Of a stretch of 35,393 bases of DNA, positions 31,454 to 35,393 are shown piece by piece. Each line of letters starts with the position of its first letter. The stretch's first letter is position 1. The stretch comes from Urinicoccus timonensis (GTDB lineage: Bacteria; Bacillota; Clostridia; Tissierellales; Peptoniphilaceae), in contig NZ_OCTU01000004.1 in NCBI RefSeq assembly GCF_900232945.1, forward strand, positions 172,419-207,811, given 5' to 3'. The translations under genes and the position numbers were made by a program. Under the pieces are notes generated by a model. It had not been told where the DNA came from. It was given only the letters and a program-made list of their open reading frames with translations, and ran no database searches.

Positions 31454-32680
31454 CTAGTCCAAGACTTTAAGGGTTAAAAATTCTTCCCTAGTTAGTTTTT
31501 CTCCCGTCACTGCATTGGTTAGGGCCCGTAAGTCTTCTTCTTCCAGTCTTCTTCCCGCAAAGATACAAAGTCCTAACAAGTCCAGGATTTCAAAGAAGGA
31601 GTCTCTTTTCTTCATGGCTTCAGAAGTGGTCTTAAGTCCTTTCTTAGCCCCTCTGTCTTGGGCCGTTTCTCGAATAAAGTCATTGATTCTACATCCGAGT
31701 TTGGGGTCATCTACTGCATCCTGAATAAAGTCCAAAATCCCTTGGGGGTCTTGCCAGGTCAGGCCCCCCTCCTCTTCCATGGCATCCTCTAAATAGTTTA
31801 CCAGGCCCAGGGTATCCAGGCCCAGGTCATCCGCCAAGGCATTGGCCTTTTTATTATAAACCTCCCTATCTTGGGGGTTAAACTTCCAAAAATACTTGTG
31901 GTCCTTGGGGTCTTTTTTCCCCATCCTCCCCTTGTTACATAGGATAGGACAAGAATAGCAGGAAGGATTTAAATTTTCTTCCAGGGCCCGGGCCCTTCTT
32001 TCTTGAAAAATTTCTTCTGAAAAAGGAGCCCCCAGACTTTCAATAATAGGAAGCAAGAGGTCCTCTTGACCGCCTGAGTCTTCTTCCAACCTCTTTTTCA
32101 TGGACTCTTTGTCCAAATGAAGACTTTCCTTGGAAAGAAGGCTAATGGCCTTGAGGTTTTTCTGGCCCAAAAGGGCCCCGAAAGACTTTCTCCCACTGGC
32201 CCTATCTCTATCTTGGATCAAGCAAGCCAAAAGCAGACCTCTTTCTCCCCCGGGGCCGATATAGATAGAGGATGAATCAGGACCATAAAGGTCTTGGAGC
32301 CTCTTATGGACCTCCCTGGACCCCAGGCCCCATAGAGAGTCTCCCCTTAAAAACTCCACCTTTGCCTCTTCTTGCCGGCCATCAATGACAAGTCGCACCG
32401 GTTCAGGAGATTTTCCCTTGATGAAAAGTCCGTCAAAACCTGCATAGGCCAAGCGTCTTCCCCAAGCCCCTCCAGAGTTTGACTGGACGATCTTTTTGGA
32501 ATGGACATCCCTAGCCAGAATATTAAACCGTCCCCCCACTGGCAGGTTGGACTTTGTAAAGGGACCGGTTAAAAATAAAAACCCATCCCCTTCTAATAAG
32601 TCTTTTTTACAAACGCCATTTACTATGGCAATATCTTGACTTCCCAAGTCAAGGGAAAGAATCTTCTTTTCTCTATCCAT
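31454..32680 (-). CDS. Compact aldehyde ferredoxin oxidoreductase (AOR)-like protein
   Basis: A 408-residue member of the tungsten-containing AOR family, whose usual length is about 600-620. The N-terminal AOR domain (about 1-195) is well kept: GGAWGRRLAYAGFDGLFIKG (about 70-89), YIGPGGERGLL, DRDRASGRKSFGALLG. Then come the 4Fe-4S ligands CYSCPILC (about 245-252) and both pterin-contact DxxGL motifs, DTLGLV and DLLGLC, the latter with its Cys. The segment normally containing ELPAYDPRG is absent, so about 200 residues are missing overall. The frame is intact. It starts at ATG 32680 with GGAGGG upstream. It adjoins the tungstate operon. It may be a divergent enzyme, a cofactor-binding protein, or inactive. 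Confidence 0.75.
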   Translation of the reverse strand: MDREKKILSLDLGSQDIAIVNGVCKKDLLEGDGFLFLTGPFTKSNLPVGGRFNILARDVHSKKIVQSNSGGAWGRRLAYAGFDGLFIKGKSPEPVRLVIDGRQEEAKVEFLRGDSLWGLGSREVHKRLQDLYGPDSSSIYIGPGGERGLLLACLIQDRDRASGRKSFGALLGQKNLKAISLLSKESLHLDKESMKKRLEEDSGGQEDLLLPIIESLGAPFSEEIFQERRARALEENLNPSCYSCPILCNKGRMGKKDPKDHKYFWKFNPQDREVYNKKANALADDLGLDTLGLVNYLEDAMEEEGGLTWQDPQGILDFIQDAVDDPKLGCRINDFIRETAQDRGAKKGLKTTSEAMKKRDSFFEILDLLGLCIFAGRRLEEEDLRALTNAVTGEKLTREEFLTLKVLD

Positions 32681-32999
32681 ATCAAGCCCTCCTTCAGTCT
32701 ACTTTCAATCTCATCACAAGTACTTTATTCCTTACAGGCTAAAAGTCCTGTCTCACCAATCTTTTCTTTATCATACCATAAGTTTCCCAAAAGAATAAAT
32801 ACCGAGACCTTCTTTCCCACCATCTACCTCATACTATCTAAGATAGGGGGCATCCCCCGGAACTATAGCTATTTTCCCTAGGTCCAGGTCTTGTAAACTT
32901 CCTAGAAATAGCTTACACTGTTGGTATAAAGTTTGCCTTATTCACAGTTCATGAATAGGTAAAGGATCCACTGTTTCTAAATTAAAAAAGGAGGTTCTT
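32681..32999. other. 319-base intergenic region with divergent gene starts
   Basis: Between the AOR-like gene (minus) and the SLH-CAP gene (plus) I see no convincing gene or RNA. A small plus-strand frame (32636-32881) has no ribosome binding site or family likeness. A weak dyad (ATTCA/TGAAT near 32940) lies ahead of the SLH-CAP gene, and a promoter for it is probable but not clear. Confidence 0.4.
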
Positions 33000-34265
33000 A
33001 TGAAAAAGTGGTGTAGCTATCTAGTAATGGTTTTTGTCCTAGCCCTTGCCCTGGCTCCCCAGTCCGTCTTGGCCCTTAGCCGGCAGGATAAAATTAACAG
33101 CTTAAAAAATTCCGGCGTAGTCAGTGGTTATCCCGACGGAACCCTGGGACTGGACAAGCCCATTAGTCGGGCTGAACTTGCTGTTTTATTGACTAAAATC
33201 AAGGGACCAGACCTTACAGGCCAAGCTTCCCCTAATTTTAAGGACGTTCCCAATAACTATTGGGCTAAGCCCTATATAGACAAGGCCTGCTTCCTTAAAA
33301 ATCCCCATGGAGTTCCAGCTATTGTAGGCTACCCCAATGGAACCTTTGGCCCCGACCGAAACATTAGTAATATTGAAATGATAAAAATTTTAGTCGCCGC
33401 CAATAAGTCTGACTTAACCCCCTGGGATGTCGAAAATGCTTCCTGGCCCTTGTCTTGGATCCAATGGTCCATTGATATGAAGATCCTGGGTCCCAACAGT
33501 GGCTTACCCAAGCTGAGTGCCCAGGCCTCTGCCAAACGTGGAGACGTCTTTACCATGATTTACAATGCTATGGAAAGTAACTTCCAAGGACCATCTCCTA
33601 AAAATCCCAACAAGAAGGACCCAGAAATAAAGATTCCTGGCAAAATCCTTCCGGAACAAGGGCCTGGCAAACAAGCTCCTAAGAGTTCTGAAAGTAAAAA
33701 GACTCCATCCCCTAACACGGCCAATGCATTTCGAGATTTTAATAGTGGAAAAAGTTTTGACCATAAAAAATTCCAAATGCAATTCTTAGCCTTGGTCAAT
33801 GCCGACCGTAGGAGGTTGGGCCTAGAAGACCTGACTTGGGCCCAGGACCTAGACCAGGCTTGCTCCATCCGGACCGAAGAACTTTTGAAAAATGGGTCTA
33901 TTGACGTCGATGGTAGGGTCCATGTCCGTCTGGATGGCAGACCTTGGAGCACCGTCCTTGACTATCTCCAACCCCAAATTCTCACCACTCCCCATGGTGA
34001 GAACCTAGCCGACATGACCCAAACTTCCAGCAGCCAAAAAATAAGTGCTCGAAGTCTGAAACTCATGACCAATGAAAGCTTTCTTGCCCAAACTTTTTAC
34101 ACCATGTGGTGGAATTCACCTGGCCACCGAGCCAATATGATGAACCCCAACTACCAGTATTTAAATGTCAAAATCCGAGTAGGAAATTACTCCAAAGACT
34201 CTTCTCCAGGTCAAAATACTGTCTTTTTTGTAGGAACAACCCTTTTTAGAGGAGAATATAGATAG
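33000..34265 (+). CDS. SLH-domain cell-wall protein with C-terminal CAP domain
   Basis: A 421-residue secreted protein. A signal peptide (residues 1 to about 25, ending QSVLALS) is followed by three S-layer-homology repeats, about 28-70 (SGVVSGYPDGTLG), 78-130 (FKDVPNNYWAKPYID, VGYPNGTFGPDRNI) and 135-192. A Pro/Lys/Ser-rich linker (about 195-245) leads to a CAP (SCP/PR1-like) domain at about 255-418 with NADRRRLGLEDLTW, HGENLAD and WWNSPGHRANMMNP. SLH repeats hold the protein to pyruvylated wall polymer. CAP domains in bacteria have varied or unknown roles. AGGAGG precedes the ATG. It is monocistronic. Confidence 0.9.
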   Translation: MKKWCSYLVMVFVLALALAPQSVLALSRQDKINSLKNSGVVSGYPDGTLGLDKPISRAELAVLLTKIKGPDLTGQASPNFKDVPNNYWAKPYIDKACFLKNPHGVPAIVGYPNGTFGPDRNISNIEMIKILVAANKSDLTPWDVENASWPLSWIQWSIDMKILGPNSGLPKLSAQASAKRGDVFTMIYNAMESNFQGPSPKNPNKKDPEIKIPGKILPEQGPGKQAPKSSESKKTPSPNTANAFRDFNSGKSFDHKKFQMQFLALVNADRRRLGLEDLTWAQDLDQACSIRTEELLKNGSIDVDGRVHVRLDGRPWSTVLDYLQPQILTTPHGENLADMTQTSSSQKISARSLKLMTNESFLAQTFYTMWWNSPGHRANMMNPNYQYLNVKIRVGNYSKDSSPGQNTVFFVGTTLFRGEYR

Positions 34266-34276
34266 AAATATGAGCC

Positions 34277-34301
34277 AAGACCCCCATTTGGGGTCTTTTT
34301 T
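34277..34301 (+). terminator. Terminator downstream of SLH-CAP gene
   Basis: The stem AAGACCCC (34277-34284) and GGGGTCTT (34290-34297) has a five-base loop and is followed by a T-run. It lies about 10 bases after the stop codon. Confidence 0.88.
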
Positions 34302-34381
34302 ATGAGAAAATATGGGCCTTATAAAAGTTGTAAGCTACTTCCCACTAAAAAATTCTTCCTCCCTAACCTCCTATCCTACAT

Positions 34382-34425
34382 TTATAATCTTTTTATTTAA
34401 CTCTTATAATCTTTTTATTTAACTC
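34382..34425. repeat. Perfect 22-base tandem duplication
   Basis: The 22-base unit beginning TTATAATCTTTTTATTTAAC occurs twice without mismatch (34382-34403 and 34404-34425). It lies just upstream of the surface-protein promoter. It may be a slippage product or a duplicated regulator-binding site. Confidence 0.85.
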
Positions 34426-34447
34426 TTTTCTAGAATTCTTTCCAATA

Positions 34448-34475
34448 TTGTGATATTATAGGTAAATAGTATAAT
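34448..34475 (+). promoter_or_regulatory. Promoter for the truncated surface-protein gene
   Basis: TTGTGA (34448-34453) and TATAAT (34470-34475) are spaced by 16 bases, about 40 bases before the ATG at 34514. AAAGGAGG gives a strong ribosome binding site. Confidence 0.6.
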
Positions 34476-34513
34476 ATTCTTTTATGCTAAATATATAATG
34501 AAAGGAGGTTACA

Positions 34514-35272
34514 ATGAAAAAAATACAAAATCCTAAAAAGAATTACTTATTTTTAGTCCTATTCCTTGGTTTTTTTCTCTTGCTAAATTTTCCAGTTTTT
34601 GCAAATTCAGAAAGAGAAAATTCCCCTGCTCGACCTAGGCAGCTAGACAGTGATATTCCTAGCCAGGATTCTTCGAAGGCTGAACAAACTAAAGAAAGAG
34701 AAAATGAAAACCAGTCTTCTCCTTCTCATGAAGATGGGGCCCAAAAGAATCAAACTGTATCAAAGGAAATATCTGATTCAATAGGGGCTTCTAAGACTCC
34801 CGAAAATCTAGGTCAAAAAAATCAAGCTTCTTTAAAGAAAGATCCTGATTTAGTAGAAACTTCTAAGGAAGAATCTCCTGAAGTTCCCGGAAGTCTAGAC
34901 CAAGAAAACCAAGCTTCTCCAAAGGAAGAGCCTGATTTAGTAGAGACTCCTAAGGAAAATTCTCATGAGGATAAATCATTGGAAACCCCTAAGTCAGTTT
35001 CTGAACAAGCTGGGCCAGACTTGGACCAGGAAGAAGTCAAGAAAGCTTCTTTGGAAGAAAATAGCCTTTTGAAAGAAGGTAAAGTTTTAGAAGTGGACTC
35101 CTTGGCAAAAGAACCTATGGCCTTTGGTAGCCCAGCTAAAACGCCCGAAAAAACTATTAAAGTAAAGAGTTTTGAAGAATTAAAAAAGGCAATTGCTGAT
35201 GCTGGTGATGAAAAAACCACCATTATCATTACGGAAAGCTTTACATTGACTGAAACTTTGACCATTGATTGA
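34514..35272 (+). pseudogene. Surface protein gene truncated by IS3-family insertion
   Basis: The 252 codons encode a signal peptide (about 1-32, MKKIQNPKKNYLFLVLFLGF then a second hydrophobic stretch ending FANS). A long Glu/Ser/Pro/Lys-rich stalk follows (about 33-205) with a 29-residue repeat (PDLVETSKEESPE and PDLVETPKENS copies). The last part begins a beta-structured domain (KVKSFEELKKAIADAGDEKTTIII), like the start of many wall-anchored beta-helix adhesins. The frame stops at TGA 35270-35272, which is the first three bases of the IS element. The remainder of the gene, probably including its wall anchor, lies beyond the element. Confidence 0.75.
34799..34948 (+). repeat. Coding repeat of 87 bases (29 residues), two copies
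   Basis: Two neighbouring units start at 34799 and 34886. Both encode Pro-x-x-Leu-x-Gln-x-Asn-Gln-Ala-Ser followed by PDLVET. The nucleotide identity is high but imperfect. They lie in the Glu/Ser/Pro stalk of the surface protein; repeat number in such stalks commonly varies between strains. Confidence 0.75.
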
Positions 35273-35393
35273 CCTGAACCCGTAAACACGGAACAATTTA
35301 ATAATATTTTAAGCGGAATGTAATCTGTACATAACAGGGGACATTCCGTTTAATTTTGTTTTAATCCTATCCTCATTGTACCATTTAATATAT
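35270..35393 (-). mobile_element. IS3-family insertion sequence, right (3') end, partial
   Basis: The element end begins TGACCTGAACCCG at 35270, directly after codon 252 of the surface protein. It contains the end of a transposase on the minus strand and runs off the window. Its terminal sequence resembles the element end at 194-170 (TGA, TG, ACCC, GGA pattern), consistent with the two ends of one IS type in the same orientation. A hairpin formed by GGAATGT (35314-35320) and ACATTCC lies inside the coding end. Confidence 0.75.
35309..35393 (-). CDS. IS3-family transposase OrfB, C-terminal fragment (cut by window edge)
   Basis: The minus-strand frame is open from the window edge to TAA at 35309. 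It encodes YIKWYNEDRIKTKLNGMSPV and ends YRLHSA. The YN-x-x-R-I and LNGMSPVxYR motifs are the typical C-terminus of IS3/IS150-type DDE transposases (integrase core, rve). Only the last 28 residues are present. The catalytic DDE residues lie outside. Confidence 0.85.
   Translation of the reverse strand, partial: YIKWYNEDRIKTKLNGMSPVMYRLHSA

Noticed and set aside
32636..32881. 81-codon plus-strand ORF
   Set aside because: It overlaps the start of the AOR-like gene, lacks a ribosome binding site and has low-complexity composition.
34799..34948. CRISPR-like direct repeats
   Set aside because: The repeats are in frame within a Glu/Ser/Pro-rich stalk and imperfect, with no spacers or cas genes.
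1..35393. The whole window as a composite transposon
   Set aside because: The interval is over 35 kb of mostly core-like metabolic genes and no matching target duplication is seen, so assembly ends at IS repeats are the simpler explanation.

Overview
The window looks like chromosomal DNA of a strictly anaerobic, low-GC Firmicute. My guess is the Tissierellia/Peptoniphilaceae or related Clostridia. The support is AGGAGG-type ribosome binding sites, SLH-domain surface proteins, a formate dehydrogenase fused to an NADH-dehydrogenase-like module, a ferredoxin-type aldo/keto reductase, and the absence of respiratory genes. No rRNA, tRNA or CRISPR array is visible.

Both ends lie inside IS3-family (IS150-like) elements in the same orientation. 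Positions 1-194 hold the 5' end of a transposase, and 35270-35393 hold the 3' end of one. The right-hand element has cut a surface-protein gene, so the sequenced piece probably ended at repeated IS copies.

Left part (about 0.2-12.4 kb): housekeeping and accessory genes in short operons. They include a YoaK-type membrane protein with an AIM24-family protein, a nucleoside hydrolase with ribokinase (ribose salvage), and a large FAD-dependent oxidoreductase. Next come a small cupin, a DUF438/hemerythrin/PAS sensor-like protein, an aromatic-acid-exporter-like membrane protein coupled to xanthine phosphoribosyltransferase, an aldo/keto reductase with two 4Fe-4S clusters, a thioesterase, a DegV protein and a TraX-family protein. 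Several genes are separated by clear hairpin terminators.

Middle (about 12.4-14.7 kb): a visibly AT-rich island. It has a hairpin-rich element, short gene remnants (one resembling the start of a phage portal protein), and two tandem paralogous secreted-protein ORFs in the same frame separated only by one TGA codon.

Right part (14.7-32.7 kb): a tungsten/molybdenum formate-metabolism locus made of two divergent operons. The minus-strand operon runs FNT formate channel, NuoE-, NuoF- and NuoG-like subunits, cysteine-type formate dehydrogenase, ferritin-like protein, and a MobA-FdhD fusion. It resembles the electron-bifurcating HylABC-FdhF2 type. A MOSC protein sits between the operons. The plus-strand operon encodes two MoeA proteins (one fused to a periplasmic-binding-like domain), MoaA, MoaC, MogA and a TupABC tungstate transporter. 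MoaD and MoaE are not in the window. Immediately after it, on the opposite strand, is an unusually short aldehyde:ferredoxin-oxidoreductase-like protein that keeps its tungstopterin and 4Fe-4S motifs.

The locus can be read as one unit: TupABC imports tungstate, the Moa/Moe/Mog proteins build the pterin cofactor, MobA-FdhD finishes and inserts it, the FDH complex links formate/CO2 to NAD and probably ferredoxin, and the FNT channel moves formate. The far right (33-35.3 kb) encodes an SLH-CAP wall protein and the IS-truncated surface protein.
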